Below are positions 36,887-45,597 of a stretch of DNA of 64,000 bases, piece after piece. Each line of letters starts with the position of its first letter. Positions within the stretch are counted from its first letter, which is position 1. The notes under the pieces were generated by a model. The model did not search any database, was not told the origin of the DNA, and worked only from the letters and a program-made list of their open reading frames with translations. The stretch lies in the NCBI RefSeq assembly GCF_011927785.1, contig NZ_JAATJK010000001.1, positions 4,311,001 through 4,375,000 of the forward strand. The letters are read 5' to 3'. The DNA comes from Micromonospora profundi (GTDB lineage Bacteria > Actinomycetota > Actinomycetes > Mycobacteriales > Micromonosporaceae). The translations under genes were made by a program, and so were the position numbers.

Positions 36887-38068
36887 TCAGTCCCGCGGAT
36901 CGTGCGGATCAAGCCCCAGCAGCGGGAACACCGTCCTGCGGGTCGCCGCGATCGCCCGGTCCACAGCGTTGGGCTCACCTGTCGGCTGCCACGGCTCGTA
37001 CGACGGGTCGACGTCGTCGGTCATCCGCAGCGGAATCTCCCGGCCCGGACGGCGAGCGGCGGCAAGCTCCCGCCAGGCCGGCGGGGTGAGCGTCGCCGGG
37101 TCGATCGGGTCGCCGGTGGCCACTGCCAGCAGGTGGGTCCACGCCCGGGGCACCACTTCGACAAGCGCGTACCCGCCGCCGCCGGTGGCGACCCAGCGGC
37201 CGTCGCACAGCTCGTCGGCGAGCGACCGCAACGCCAGGTAGGTGGCACGCTGACCGTCGACCGTCAGGCTCAGGTCGGCGAGCGGGTCGAGCCGGTGCCC
37301 ATCGGCACCGCACTGGCTGACCAGCACCTGCGGCCGGAACGCACGCAGCACCGACGGCACGATCGCGTGGAACGCCCGCTGCCAACCGGAGTCGTCGACA
37401 CCCGGCGGCAGCGGCATGTTGACGGCGGTGCCCTGCGCGCCCGGTCCACCGGTCTCGTCCGGAAAACCGGTGCCGGGAAAGAGCGCGAGCGGGGTCTCGT
37501 GCACGCTGACAGTGAGCACCCGAGGGTCGTCCCAGAAGATCTGCTGCACGCCGTCGCCGTGGTGCACGTCCACATCCACGTACGCGATGCGCTCGGCACC
37601 CAGTTCCAGCAGGCGGGTGATGGCCACGGCCGGGTCGTTGTAGACACAGAAGCCGGAGGCCCGGGCGGGCATCGCGTGGTGCAGGCCACCTGCCACGCTC
37701 ACCGCCCGCCGCGCGTCGCCGCGCCACACCGCCTCGGCTGCGGTCACAGTGGCACCGGTGATCAGCGCGCTGGACTCGTGCATCCCGTCGAAGACCGGAT
37801 TGTCGGAGGTGCCCATCCCGTACCCGGCGAACAGCGGGTCACGCGGCGCTGCCCGCACCGCCGCCAGGTAGGCCGGGTGGTGCACGCGGGCGAGCAGGGC
37901 CTCGTCGACGGGCTCCGGTTTCACAACGCGCACGCCTGGCCGGTCGAGGATGCCCAGCTCGCGGGCGAGCGCGAACGTCAGCTCCACCCGTACCGGGTCG
38001 AGCGGATGGTCACCCATGTCGTAGGCGAGCAGCGACTCGTCCCACACCACCACCGTGTCGTCGGACAT
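36887..38068 (-). CDS. acuC: Class I/II-type histone-deacetylase family protein (AcuC-like lysine deacetylase)
   Basis: A 393-residue Zn-dependent deacetylase. The active-site histidine pair is in GGLHHAMPARASGFCVYND, the zinc ligands in YVDVDVHHGDGVQQIF and the Asp in SQCGADGHRLDPLADL. GGGGYALVEVVPRAWTH carries the catalytic-site Tyr. AcuC proteins remove acetyl groups from lysines of acetyl-CoA synthetase, reactivating it. It lies immediately upstream of the GNAT/ligase-like gene, which is the opposing enzyme. ATG 38068 gives the normal start; the frame is open slightly further upstream. Confidence 0.93.
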   Translation of the reverse strand: MSDDTVVVWDESLLAYDMGDHPLDPVRVELTFALARELGILDRPGVRVVKPEPVDEALLARVHHPAYLAAVRAAPRDPLFAGYGMGTSDNPVFDGMHESSALITGATVTAAEAVWRGDARRAVSVAGGLHHAMPARASGFCVYNDPAVAITRLLELGAERIAYVDVDVHHGDGVQQIFWDDPRVLTVSVHETPLALFPGTGFPDETGGPGAQGTAVNMPLPPGVDDSGWQRAFHAIVPSVLRAFRPQVLVSQCGADGHRLDPLADLSLTVDGQRATYLALRSLADELCDGRWVATGGGGYALVEVVPRAWTHLLAVATGDPIDPATLTPPAWRELAAARRPGREIPLRMTDDVDPSYEPWQPTGEPNAVDRAIAATRRTVFPLLGLDPHDPRD

Positions 38069-38116
38069 GAGCCCATGGTCGCACGAGGACGGGCGGCCCC
38101 CCACCGCACGTGCTGC

Positions 38117-38977
38117 TCAGTGGCCGGATGTCGACCCGGAGGCGACCGGCCGGGCGGGATCGGCCACCCAGTTGCTCCACGATCCGACGTAGAGTGCCGC
38201 ATCCGTGCGGCCCGCCAGATGCAGCGCCAGGATCGCCTGCGCCGCGGTCACCCCCGAGCCGCAGTAGGCCCCGACGGCCCGCGCGCCGGTCACGCCAGCT
38301 GCGGCGAAGCGCTCCCGCAACACCTCGGCGGCCAGGAAGCGTCCGTCCGAGCCGACGTACTCGCCGGCCGGCAGGTTCGCCGCGCCGGGCACGTGGCCCG
38401 CTACCGGGTCGATCGGTTCGACCTCGCCCCGGTAACGGGGCGCAGCCCGTACGTCGAGGAGCACAGCGTCGTCGGCGGCGGCCAACGCGCCGGCCTGCCC
38501 GGCGTCGAGCACCGGCAGGTCACCCGGGCGCACCTTGACGTCGCCGGGACTCGGGTCGGGTGTCGAGGTGGAGACGGGCCGGCCGGCGGCGACCCAGGCC
38601 GGGTAGCCACCGTGCAACACGCGAACCGTGCGGTGCCCCGCCCAGCGCAACGTCCACCAGGCGCGGGCCGCGGCCAGGCCGTCGCCACCGTCGTACACCA
38701 CGACGGGATGACCGGCGCGGACGCCGGCGGCCCGCAGCGCCGCCTGCAACGCGGCCGGGTCGGGAAGTGGATGCCGGCCTCCGACGCCGGGCGGCCCGCA
38801 GAGCGCGGTGTCCAGGTCGACGAAGACCGCGCCGGGCAGATGGCCGGCCAGGTAGTCGTCGTGGCCGGGCGGGCCGGTGAGCCGCCAGCGGACGTCGAGC
38901 AGGGTGGGCGGATCGGTGTCGTCGAGCTCGGCGGCGAGCCGACCGACTTCGATCAGCGGCTCCTCAATTCCGGACAT
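38117..38977 (-). CDS. Thiosulfate/3-mercaptopyruvate sulfurtransferase (tandem rhodanese)
   Basis: A 286-residue protein with two rhodanese domains. The first (about 1-130, inactive-looking) has LLDVRWRLTGPPG, HLPGAVFVDLD and ALRAAGVRAGHPVVVYDGG. The second carries the active Cys in AYCGSGVTAAQAI. It transfers sulfur from thiosulfate or mercaptopyruvate to cyanide or other acceptors. ATG 38977 is preferred over the start four codons upstream. It is on the same strand as acuC and 48 bp upstream, possibly in the same operon. Confidence 0.92.
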   Translation of the reverse strand: MSGIEEPLIEVGRLAAELDDTDPPTLLDVRWRLTGPPGHDDYLAGHLPGAVFVDLDTALCGPPGVGGRHPLPDPAALQAALRAAGVRAGHPVVVYDGGDGLAAARAWWTLRWAGHRTVRVLHGGYPAWVAAGRPVSTSTPDPSPGDVKVRPGDLPVLDAGQAGALAAADDAVLLDVRAAPRYRGEVEPIDPVAGHVPGAANLPAGEYVGSDGRFLAAEVLRERFAAAGVTGARAVGAYCGSGVTAAQAILALHLAGRTDAALYVGSWSNWVADPARPVASGSTSGH

Positions 38978-39079
38978 GGCGACCATCAAACACCATCCGG
39001 GTCAGGACCCGCGCGGTTCGGCGACGGCCACTCGGCCGAACAGCGAGGTACCATCGTGCACCGGAGGGCCGCTGCCGCT

Positions 39080-39769
39080 ATGAAGTCTCACGACCTGGTC
39101 GACACGACCGAAATGTACCTGCGCACCATCCTCGAGTTGGAGGAGGAGGGGGTGCCGCCGCTGCGTGCGCGCATCGCCGAGCGGCTACGGCAGAGCGGCC
39201 CCACCGTGAGCCAGACCGTTGCCCGGATGGAGCGCGACGGCCTGCTCACCGTCGAGGGCGACCGGCAGCTGACCCTCACGGCGCTCGGCCGGGGCACCGC
39301 CGTCTCCGTGATGCGCAAGCACCGCCTCGCCGAGTTGCTGCTGGTGAACGTCATCGGGATGCCCTACGAGGAGGCCCACGAGGAGGCCTGCCGCTGGGAG
39401 CACGTGATGAGCGACGCCGTCGAGAAGCGGGTGTACGACCTGCTCAACCGGCCCACCCGCTCCCCGTACGGCAACCCGATCCCCGGTCTGGAGGCGTTGG
39501 GCTCGCCCGAGACGCAGGCCACCGAGGCCGGCGAAGGTGAGCGCAACCTGGCATTCCCCGGCCTCACCGGGCCGGTGGTGGTGCGCCGGATCTGCGAGAG
39601 CGTGCAGACCGACGCCGACGTGCTGCGCCAGCTGCACGCCGCCGGCGTCGACCCGGGCGCCACAGTGACAGTGGCGCAGGAGCGTGACGGAGTGTCGATC
39701 GACAGGTCCGGCGACCGCGTCCGGCTGCCGCGCGAGGTCGCCTCGCGGGTCTTCGTCGCCGCCGGCTGA
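39080..39769 (+). CDS. ideR: DtxR/IdeR-family iron-dependent transcriptional repressor
   Basis: A 229-residue regulator that, with Fe2+, represses iron uptake genes and activates storage genes. The N-terminal winged helix reads MKSHDLVDTTEMYLRTILELEEEGVPPLRARIAERLRQSGPTVSQTVARMERDGLL (recognition helix SGPTVSQTVARM). The metal and dimerisation region has HRLAELLLVNVIGMPYEEAHEEACRWEHVMSD. The C-terminal SH3-like domain follows (GPVVVRRICE to VASRVFV). All regions are present. GGAGG lies 13 bases before the ATG, which is wide. The gene follows the sigma/ArsR block in the order seen in mycobacteria (sigB, ideR). Confidence 0.94.
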   Translation: MKSHDLVDTTEMYLRTILELEEEGVPPLRARIAERLRQSGPTVSQTVARMERDGLLTVEGDRQLTLTALGRGTAVSVMRKHRLAELLLVNVIGMPYEEAHEEACRWEHVMSDAVEKRVYDLLNRPTRSPYGNPIPGLEALGSPETQATEAGEGERNLAFPGLTGPVVVRRICESVQTDADVLRQLHAAGVDPGATVTVAQERDGVSIDRSGDRVRLPREVASRVFVAAG

Positions 39770-39819
39770 CCTGCTGCTCGGCTGACCTGCCGCTGCTCGC
39801 TGGCCGTCCGGCCTGGGCG

Positions 39820-40368
39820 TCACAGTGCCCGGGTGTCCACCTTCTTGGCCAGCGCGATCAACTCCCCGGCGAGTTTCTCGGCCACCGCGCGCTCGGTGCC
39901 GCGGGCACTGGTCCAGGTCAGAGTCGCCAACCGGCTGTCGGTGGCCAGCCAACCGACCTCGACTGCCGGGCCGTGGCCGCTCGCCGCGGCGACGGTACGC
40001 CGGTACGCCTGCTGACCCAGCCCGGTGACCTTCGTCGCCTTGGTGGGCACCACGTCCGCGCCGAACGTGGTCTTGTCGACCGACGTCTCGGACACGCTCA
40101 GCATCAGCTCCGGCAGCGGCGCGTTCCCTGCCCGGATCACGCAGGTGTGCGTGTCACCTCGTTCGCTGGCCGCCGCCACGTCGAAGCGCACCTTGATCAG
40201 TTGCTCGATGAGCGCGAAGTCCAGCAGCCGGCAGGCGCCGCCCGAGGAGGCCGCCGCCACGTCCACAGCGATCGGCACCGGCGGCGGCACAGCCGACGGC
40301 TCGGCGTCGGCGGCACAGCCGCTCACCAGCAGTCCGGCCAGCCCGGCGACCACGATCCGCCCGCGCAC
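39820..40368 (-). CDS. Small lipoprotein, DUF3558-like, function unknown
   Basis: The 182-residue protein has a clear lipoprotein signal: VRGRIVVAGLAGLLVSGC (lipobox VSGC, Cys 18). The mature part has a cystine-ready pair (ACRLLD and THTCVIRAG) and short conserved-looking segments (ATKVTGLGQQAYRRT, VGWLATDSRLATLTW). The pattern resembles secreted actinobacterial DUF3558 lipoproteins but I cannot confirm it. GTG 40368 follows a GAGAGGGTGGAG ribosome site. It converges on ideR. Confidence 0.72.
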   Translation of the reverse strand: MRGRIVVAGLAGLLVSGCAADAEPSAVPPPVPIAVDVAAASSGGACRLLDFALIEQLIKVRFDVAAASERGDTHTCVIRAGNAPLPELMLSVSETSVDKTTFGADVVPTKATKVTGLGQQAYRRTVAAASGHGPAVEVGWLATDSRLATLTWTSARGTERAVAEKLAGELIALAKKVDTRAL

Positions 40369-40467
40369 GCTCCACCCTCTCGCCGACCGACGGCGGTAGG
40401 CGCCCGCCAGGTGTCCGTCGGCCACCGTACGGGGTGTCCGGGTTCGGCGGAAGTCCTCGTTTTACCG

Positions 40468-40722
40468 TTATCCGCACTGTGGATCGTCCACGTACGGGCA
40501 GTGTCGGCAGCCACGTCCACAGCAGGTGCCACGGCGGGCCAGGAATGCGGCGCTGAGCACGAACAGCCCGCTCGCCGGGTCGAGGTAGCCGGCCTCCCCG
40601 GCGGCCAGTGCGGCGGCGTGCGCGGCGAGGATCCGTGCCCGGTCGGGATGCCCGGGCGGCAGCCGCGACGGGTGCGGCTCGGTGAGCGGCCGGTCGGCCA
40701 GGGGTCGTCGCTCTCCGCTCAC
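40468..40722 (-). CDS. Small cysteine-rich protein (DUF5522-like)
   Basis: The 84-residue protein has a C-terminal CCGRGCRHCPY, a tight cysteine knot that could bind zinc or a cluster. It is preceded by the helix-like segment RARILAAHAAALAAGEAGYLDPASGLFVLSAAFLARRG. The family is common in bacteria; the function is unknown to me. It lies upstream of the lipoprotein gene on the same strand, 99 bp away. Confidence 0.75.
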   Translation of the reverse strand: MSGERRPLADRPLTEPHPSRLPPGHPDRARILAAHAAALAAGEAGYLDPASGLFVLSAAFLARRGTCCGRGCRHCPYVDDPQCG

Positions 40723-40797
40723 CGCAGCAGTCTAGGCAGCGTCGAGGAGCGTGGTGCTGGTGCCGGCTGTGTCACCCTGACCGGTCTGTCTGCAGTG

Positions 40798-41733
40798 TCA
40801 GCCGAACCACGTCATCGCCTGGCCGTGGCCCCGCGTCCAGGCCAGCGGCGTGCCGTCCAACGCGAGGACGTTGTGCAGCCCCTCCCCCGACGGTGTCGGC
40901 AGCCCGTCGTACGGCAGCACCTCCGGCGCCTCGTTGGCGACCCAGTGACCGGGCAGGTCACGGACCAGCCGGACGAACGCCTTCCGGCGCGGCACGGGCA
41001 CCTGGTAGAGCACCGAGTTGTGGAAGACCACCAGCGTCGCGCCGGCCGGCGCCCGCGCGGCCAGCGCCGGCAGGTCGTCCACCAGATCGCCACGGACCAG
41101 CAGCGGCGGATCGGCAGCGGCGACCGCCGCCGCAGCCCGAAGCCGGGCCCGCCGGTGCGCGTGCTCCGGCCAGATCAGCGCGTCCAACCAGGACACGTCG
41201 TCGGGGTCGGTCACGTCGAGGGGGTTGAGGTCCAGGCCAGCCCGCCACACCACCTGGGGTACGCGCGCCGGCGGCACCAATCCGCTGGCCGCGCAGTCCA
41301 GGACGGGCTCGCCGGAGCCGACCCGATGCTCGCGGTAGCGGTAGGCGTACCGGTCGGGATAGAGGCAGAGCCCTGCGGACGCGCCGACCTCCAACAGGGC
41401 GAGCGGCTGCGGCAGCGCGGCGAGCACCGGGAGCAGCACAGCGCACCGGCCGGCCTCGTTCGTCTGGGTGGCCCGGACGCGCATCTGCGCCTCGATGACC
41501 GGCCAGTTCGCCACCGCGTAGTCGTGAAACGCCGCCGGGTCCTCGACCGGGCCGCCGAGCCACCGGACGACACCGAACAGCAGGTTCGGTTGCCGCTTGG
41601 CCGGGGGCAGCCCGTCGAGCAGCGTCAGCAGCTCGTGGTCGCGGGACACCGCCAGGGACAGCCGCTCGTACGCGGGCGAGACCCCGCGTACCTCCCGGGT
41701 GGCGAATCTGGCGTACGCCTCGGCGGTTGTCAT
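40798..41733 (-). CDS. DUF2332 family protein
   Basis: A 311-residue protein with the family look: N-terminal YARFATREVRGVSPAYERLSLAVSRDHELLTLL, LEVGASAGLCLYPDRYAYRY (a Rossmann-like motif reminiscent of SAM-dependent methyltransferases), VWRAGLDLNPLDVTDPDDVSWLDALIWPEHAHRRARL, and VVFHNSVLYQVP. The LEVGASAGL motif suggests a SAM-binding fold, but the reaction is unknown. ATG 41733. Confidence 0.82.
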   Translation of the reverse strand: MTTAEAYARFATREVRGVSPAYERLSLAVSRDHELLTLLDGLPPAKRQPNLLFGVVRWLGGPVEDPAAFHDYAVANWPVIEAQMRVRATQTNEAGRCAVLLPVLAALPQPLALLEVGASAGLCLYPDRYAYRYREHRVGSGEPVLDCAASGLVPPARVPQVVWRAGLDLNPLDVTDPDDVSWLDALIWPEHAHRRARLRAAAAVAAADPPLLVRGDLVDDLPALAARAPAGATLVVFHNSVLYQVPVPRRKAFVRLVRDLPGHWVANEAPEVLPYDGLPTPSGEGLHNVLALDGTPLAWTRGHGQAMTWFG

Positions 41734-41782
41734 GCAGTGATCGTCGCAGCCTCGCCGTCAGGCCGCTTCGAGGGCGCCCGCG

Positions 41783-42511
41783 TCAGCGTCGGTCTTCGGT
41801 GAAGGCGGCACGCGGGTCGATGGCCTGACCCCGTGCGTACTCCTCGCCGAAGGCCGCTGGGCCCAGCGCCTCGATCGCGGCGGCACGGGTCTTGGCGAGG
41901 TCGGCCGCGTCGTCCGGATCCGGCACCTGGCCGAGTGATGCGAACGCGGCGTCCGTGACACCTACCATCCGCGCCGCACGCGAATGGTCACCTTCGACCG
42001 AGGCGAGCACGGCATCCGCCACGCAGACGTACGGCACGAAGTCGGCCCAGTCGTTCCGGAACACCCGCTCCCGGCCCTCGGCGAACAGTTGCCTCGCCAC
42101 GTCGAGGTTGCCCATGCCCAGCTCGCAGAACGCCAGGTTGTGATACTCGGAGTTGACAGTCATCGGCTGGTCGAGCGCCTCGTTGAGGGCGATGCTCTCC
42201 CGATACAGGTCCCGGGCACGGGCCAGGTCACCGGACATCCGCGCCACGCCAACCAGGACGTGCCTCGGCCGCTCCTCCAGGCTCCGCTCGCCCGAGCGCA
42301 GCGCGACCTCAAGAGCCTCGCGGGCACGAGCCTCCCCGCCCGGCAGGTCGCCGCCACGGATGGCGACCCGGGCCAGGCTGTACCGCGCCTCCACCTCGCC
42401 CGCCGGGTCGCCGGCCGCCTGCGCCCGCTCGATCTCGGCCTCGCTCATCCGCACCACGGCGTCGGTCTCACCGCGCCGGAAGGCCGAACGCACGTCAGCG
42501 CTGAAGTCCAT
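41783..42511 (-). CDS. Tetratricopeptide-repeat-like protein
   Basis: The 242-residue protein consists of helical pairs of TPR type, for example ARYSLARVAIRGGDLPGGEARAREALEVAL, RHVLVGVARMSGDLARARDLYRESIALNEAL and YHNLAFCELGMGNLDVARQLFAEGRERV (Ala/Gly at the usual turn positions). TPR proteins scaffold protein interactions. No effector domain is visible. It lies next to a GNAT gene on the same strand (27 bp apart), so the two are probably one transcription unit. Confidence 0.75.
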   Translation of the reverse strand: MDFSADVRSAFRRGETDAVVRMSEAEIERAQAAGDPAGEVEARYSLARVAIRGGDLPGGEARAREALEVALRSGERSLEERPRHVLVGVARMSGDLARARDLYRESIALNEALDQPMTVNSEYHNLAFCELGMGNLDVARQLFAEGRERVFRNDWADFVPYVCVADAVLASVEGDHSRAARMVGVTDAAFASLGQVPDPDDAADLAKTRAAAIEALGPAAFGEEYARGQAIDPRAAFTEDRR

Positions 42512-42538
42512 CGGTTCTCCCCGTTGGTTCGGTCGCTG

Positions 42539-43309
42539 TTACTGGAACACCGTCCAGGTCTCCACGAGACGGAAGCCCATCGACTCGTACAGGGGCCGGC
42601 CCATCTCGCTGGATTGCAGGTAAGCGGCGTCCGCGCCGGCTGCGAAGCCGTCGCGCACCACTACCTCGGTGATGGCCCGGCCCAGGCCACGACCCCGGGC
42701 GGTCGGAGCGACGGCGATGTTGAACACGCCGACCACACCGGCGGTCCGCACTCCGAGACCGGTGCCAGCGGGGTGACCCGGCTCCTCCGCCAGATAGCCC
42801 GCTATGGCGTCGTCGTCGAGCACACCACCGCCCATCAGCGTGCCGAAGGCGTCCACGGGGGCCTCGAATCCCTCGGCGAGCGTCGCCGCGTAGAGGTCGC
42901 TCTCGGCCGCACCGACACGGCGTACCAGCTTCCGCTGCGCCTCGTCGGCAGTGAACACGACATCGGCCGCGGCGCAGGCAAGCATCGGCAGGTCACTGCG
43001 CTCCACCAGGCCGTGCCGGGCCGCCAGATCGGCTATTTCGTCACCCGCCACACCTCGAATGACGATCGACCAGAGCGGGACCCGGCCGCTGACCTCCGTC
43101 GCCAGTTCGTCGAGCGACAGGAGATCCGGCGCCAGAGTCGTGTCGGAGACCATGTTCAGCGTCGCGACATCGGCGTACGTGAGGGCGGCGCGCGCTGTTC
43201 CCCGCTCGGCGTACCAGCCCTTCGGGGTGGCCGCGCAGAGGACTTCGAGGGCGTCGAACTGCGCCGCCGCCACCCGATCAGCAATCTCGTTCACGTCTGC
43301 ATCTCTCAT
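42539..43309 (-). CDS. GNAT-family N-acetyltransferase
   Basis: A 256-residue protein whose C-terminal half is a GNAT fold: VVGVFNIAVAPTARGRGLGRAITEVVVRDGFAAGADAAYLQSSEMGRPLYESMGFRLVETW (pyrophosphate-binding RGRGLG). The N-terminal half (DALEVLCAATPKGWYAERGTARAALTYADVATLNMV) has no obvious motif. The substrate is unknown; amino groups of small molecules or proteins are possible. ATG 43309 was picked; the frame is open to 43417 but upstream residues are not GNAT-like. Confidence 0.85.
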   Translation of the reverse strand: MRDADVNEIADRVAAAQFDALEVLCAATPKGWYAERGTARAALTYADVATLNMVSDTTLAPDLLSLDELATEVSGRVPLWSIVIRGVAGDEIADLAARHGLVERSDLPMLACAAADVVFTADEAQRKLVRRVGAAESDLYAATLAEGFEAPVDAFGTLMGGGVLDDDAIAGYLAEEPGHPAGTGLGVRTAGVVGVFNIAVAPTARGRGLGRAITEVVVRDGFAAGADAAYLQSSEMGRPLYESMGFRLVETWTVFQ

Positions 43310-43461
43310 GTCTTTCGGGATCAGCAGCGAACGAGCGTACCTCCTGCGTATGGACGGCCACCGGACCACCGGGACCTGCGGATACGTCCGGGCGAACCAG
43401 TCGGTGATCAGCCGCATTGTGGAGGCAGCGGGCGACCGCTCGTCGATGACACGATGAGTCG

Positions 43462-44703
43462 ATGCGCGTTCTCTTCGACGGCAAGGCCCCGGTCGCCTAC
43501 GGGCAGATCTACGTGACGAGTCGTGAACTGCCGGACATGCACGAGGCGTTCGCCGGGCAGGCGAACGGCCTCTGCGGGGCCGGCCAACCGGGCGCGCTGT
43601 TCCTGATGACCGGTACGCACTCCGGGCGGGTCCGGTTCACTGTCGAGTTGCACGACGTCGAGCCGCCGGCGGCAGCGCAGGAGTGGGAGGACGTCGTGGA
43701 GGCGTCGTTTCTGCCGAAGGCTGCGGTGGCCGACCTGGTCCCGTGGGGTGAAGGCTCTCTTGCCCGGCTGCCGTTGACCTCCGACGGGCAGGACGCCACC
43801 TGGCAGCCGGTCTACCGCGTGCGGTACTGCGCCATGGGCATGGACCAGGGGCGCGACCCGTTCGGCGGGCTCGACCCGGACGAGCGTGACGAGGACGGCC
43901 ACGCCTACCTGGATCGACGGCCGGACCGCTACCTGCTGTGCTTGTGGCCGGAGGGCACAACGGGCGGCGGCCCGAGTGACGGCGTGACGCGCGCCGACGC
44001 GATCCTCCGCCAGACCAGCGGCGCCGCCGCCTACTGGCACGCCTGGGCGTGCTCGCTGCCGTCCCCGCCGACCCTGTGGGAGCAGGTCGAGGCTGAGAAG
44101 CACAAGCGGTTGGAGCGGGAACGCCGCGACCAGGAGTACCGCATGCGGCATGAGCTGCGGCGCTGGGGCGGGCGTCCGCCGAGTGAACGGCTCCGGCAGG
44201 TTCACGGCAACATCTTCGGCATCGTCCTGCTGGACCGGGACCTTGTCGACGGGGTGGCTGGCGTCGACGCCGTCACGCAGCGGCGGATCGCGATCTGGGC
44301 GGCGCGGCAGGCTTTCACCGTCGCCGGCATCGCGGACCTCGACTGGCTGAGGCCGGCGTGGACGGCGCTGGATCGGGGCATGCCGCTACCCGCCGAATTC
44401 GCTGACCCGGCGGCACTGCGGACACGCATTCAGGGCACGTCGTCCGTCAGGCTCGTTCTGCAATCGGCGCGCCCGGCGGGTCGGAGCACAGCTGACCCGT
44501 TCCTCACAGCTCTCGACGCCCCGGTGGACCCGGTCGCGATGGCACTGCCGGCGCTTGCGGCCGCTGGCGAGTCGGATCCGCTGCAGGCCGCGCTGGAGGC
44601 GCTCTGGGCGGCAGTCAGCGCCTACGCCGCCCGGCGGGCCGAGTTCCTGGCTGACGTGCGACGGGCCTTTCCGGCCGTCGCCTCAAGTGGCCTCCGGCGG
44701 TGA
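43462..44703 (+). CDS. Hypothetical protein, unrecognised
   Basis: The 413-residue protein is unknown to me. The N-terminal 130 residues look like a beta-rich domain (MRVLFDGKAPVAYGQIYVTS, AGQPGALFLMTGTHSGRVRFTVELHDVEPP). A charged helix follows near 210-235 (LWEQVEAEKHKRLERERRDQEYRMRHELRRWG), then a helical C-terminal half. Codon use is GC-rich like the neighbours. Its 3' end overlaps the truncated ATPase gene by 21 bp on the opposite strand. No function proposed. Confidence 0.65.
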   Translation: MRVLFDGKAPVAYGQIYVTSRELPDMHEAFAGQANGLCGAGQPGALFLMTGTHSGRVRFTVELHDVEPPAAAQEWEDVVEASFLPKAAVADLVPWGEGSLARLPLTSDGQDATWQPVYRVRYCAMGMDQGRDPFGGLDPDERDEDGHAYLDRRPDRYLLCLWPEGTTGGGPSDGVTRADAILRQTSGAAAYWHAWACSLPSPPTLWEQVEAEKHKRLERERRDQEYRMRHELRRWGGRPPSERLRQVHGNIFGIVLLDRDLVDGVAGVDAVTQRRIAIWAARQAFTVAGIADLDWLRPAWTALDRGMPLPAEFADPAALRTRIQGTSSVRLVLQSARPAGRSTADPFLTALDAPVDPVAMALPALAAAGESDPLQAALEALWAAVSAYAARRAEFLADVRRAFPAVASSGLRR

Positions 44704-45498
44704 GCCTGCCTGCTCGCCTCCGCCCGAGCCGACCAGCAGCTTGTCCCGCCGTGCTACCCATGGGGCGTAGGCTGGCCTGAACGACTCCTGCCGCTGACCT
44801 ACTTTCCCGAAGGGTTGGTGGCAGACCAGGTGAGAGCAGTCGTGTACGACCACGCATGCGACGGCCCCCTTGCCGAAGCGTCGGGCGTCGCCCAGCTCGG
44901 GATGATCGCGGAGCAGTGCCGCGGCCAGCCAGGCGTCCAAGCTCTGCGTACGGTCCCAGGACGAGACCGGGAAGATCATCGGTATCAGGTCGGCGTCGCC
45001 CTCCAGCAGGTCGATCGCCAGCCGCAGCGCCATGGAGCTCTTACCGCTGCCCGCCGCGCCAAGGATGACCAACTGACGCACGGAGAGGCCCGAGAAGAAC
45101 TCGGCGAGATCGTGGACGCTGCCCGATCTGGTTTTGCCAGCCCACCGGATCGGTTGCAGGTAGGGCGGCTCCAACTCGCGGCGGTTCGCCTCCTCGGTCA
45201 GGCGCCGAGACATCCGACGGGCGAGATGGTCGTGGACGGCCTTTTCCTGCTCGCTGACCGTCCACGACGGTGAGTGGGCGCGCTGCGCCCACCACGATCC
45301 GATCGCCACGATCAGGCTGGCAAAGGCAATCGGCGGACCCAAACCGCTGGAGATCTTGTCGATGCGATCGAGTTCGGTCGCCGGCATCCATCGAAGCCAG
45401 TGCAGTAACGCAAGTCCGGAGATTGTGGACGTAAGAACCAGCACAGCCACAAGCAGAGGTCTCACCCACGCCCGTCGCACATTCGCATTATCCGGCAT
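44683..45498 (-). CDS. Truncated NACHT-type ATPase with N-terminal membrane helices
   Basis: The 271-residue frame begins with two hydrophobic segments (about 14-34 and 56-68), then a cytoplasmic part with the Walker A motif LVILGAAGSGKSSMALRLAIDLL. NACHT-type phrasing follows (IPMIFPVSSWDRTQSLDAWLAAALLRDHPEL). The NACHT Walker B (usually LPVLDGLDEL) and the whole sensor region are missing; the frame instead runs into unrelated residues and ends at 44683. Full-length NACHT proteins are several hundred residues longer. It looks like a degraded defence or signalling gene. I list it as a CDS because the frame is open, but it is probably non-functional. Confidence 0.6.
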   Translation of the reverse strand: MPDNANVRRAWVRPLLVAVLVLTSTISGLALLHWLRWMPATELDRIDKISSGLGPPIAFASLIVAIGSWWAQRAHSPSWTVSEQEKAVHDHLARRMSRRLTEEANRRELEPPYLQPIRWAGKTRSGSVHDLAEFFSGLSVRQLVILGAAGSGKSSMALRLAIDLLEGDADLIPMIFPVSSWDRTQSLDAWLAAALLRDHPELGDARRFGKGAVACVVVHDCSHLVCHQPFGKVGQRQESFRPAYAPWVARRDKLLVGSGGGEQAGSPPEAT

Positions 45499-45597
45499 CG
45501 ACGCGAGAAGCCCGTGACGCCGTCCATCGATCCTGATTACGTCTCAGCTCGCCAGCACCACGGTCGGCATGACCCACGATGACTGGTGGGCGGGTCA

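Noticed and set aside
36737..39769. A 1010-residue plus-strand frame ending with IdeR
   Set aside because: It is the antisense of the acetyltransferase, acuC and sulfurtransferase genes; only the last 229 codons (IdeR) have family sequence and a start context.
44683..44960. Frameshift restoring a full NACHT domain
   Set aside because: I read the minus strand after the break in all three frames and found no Walker B (LDGLDE-type) motif; this is a truncation.
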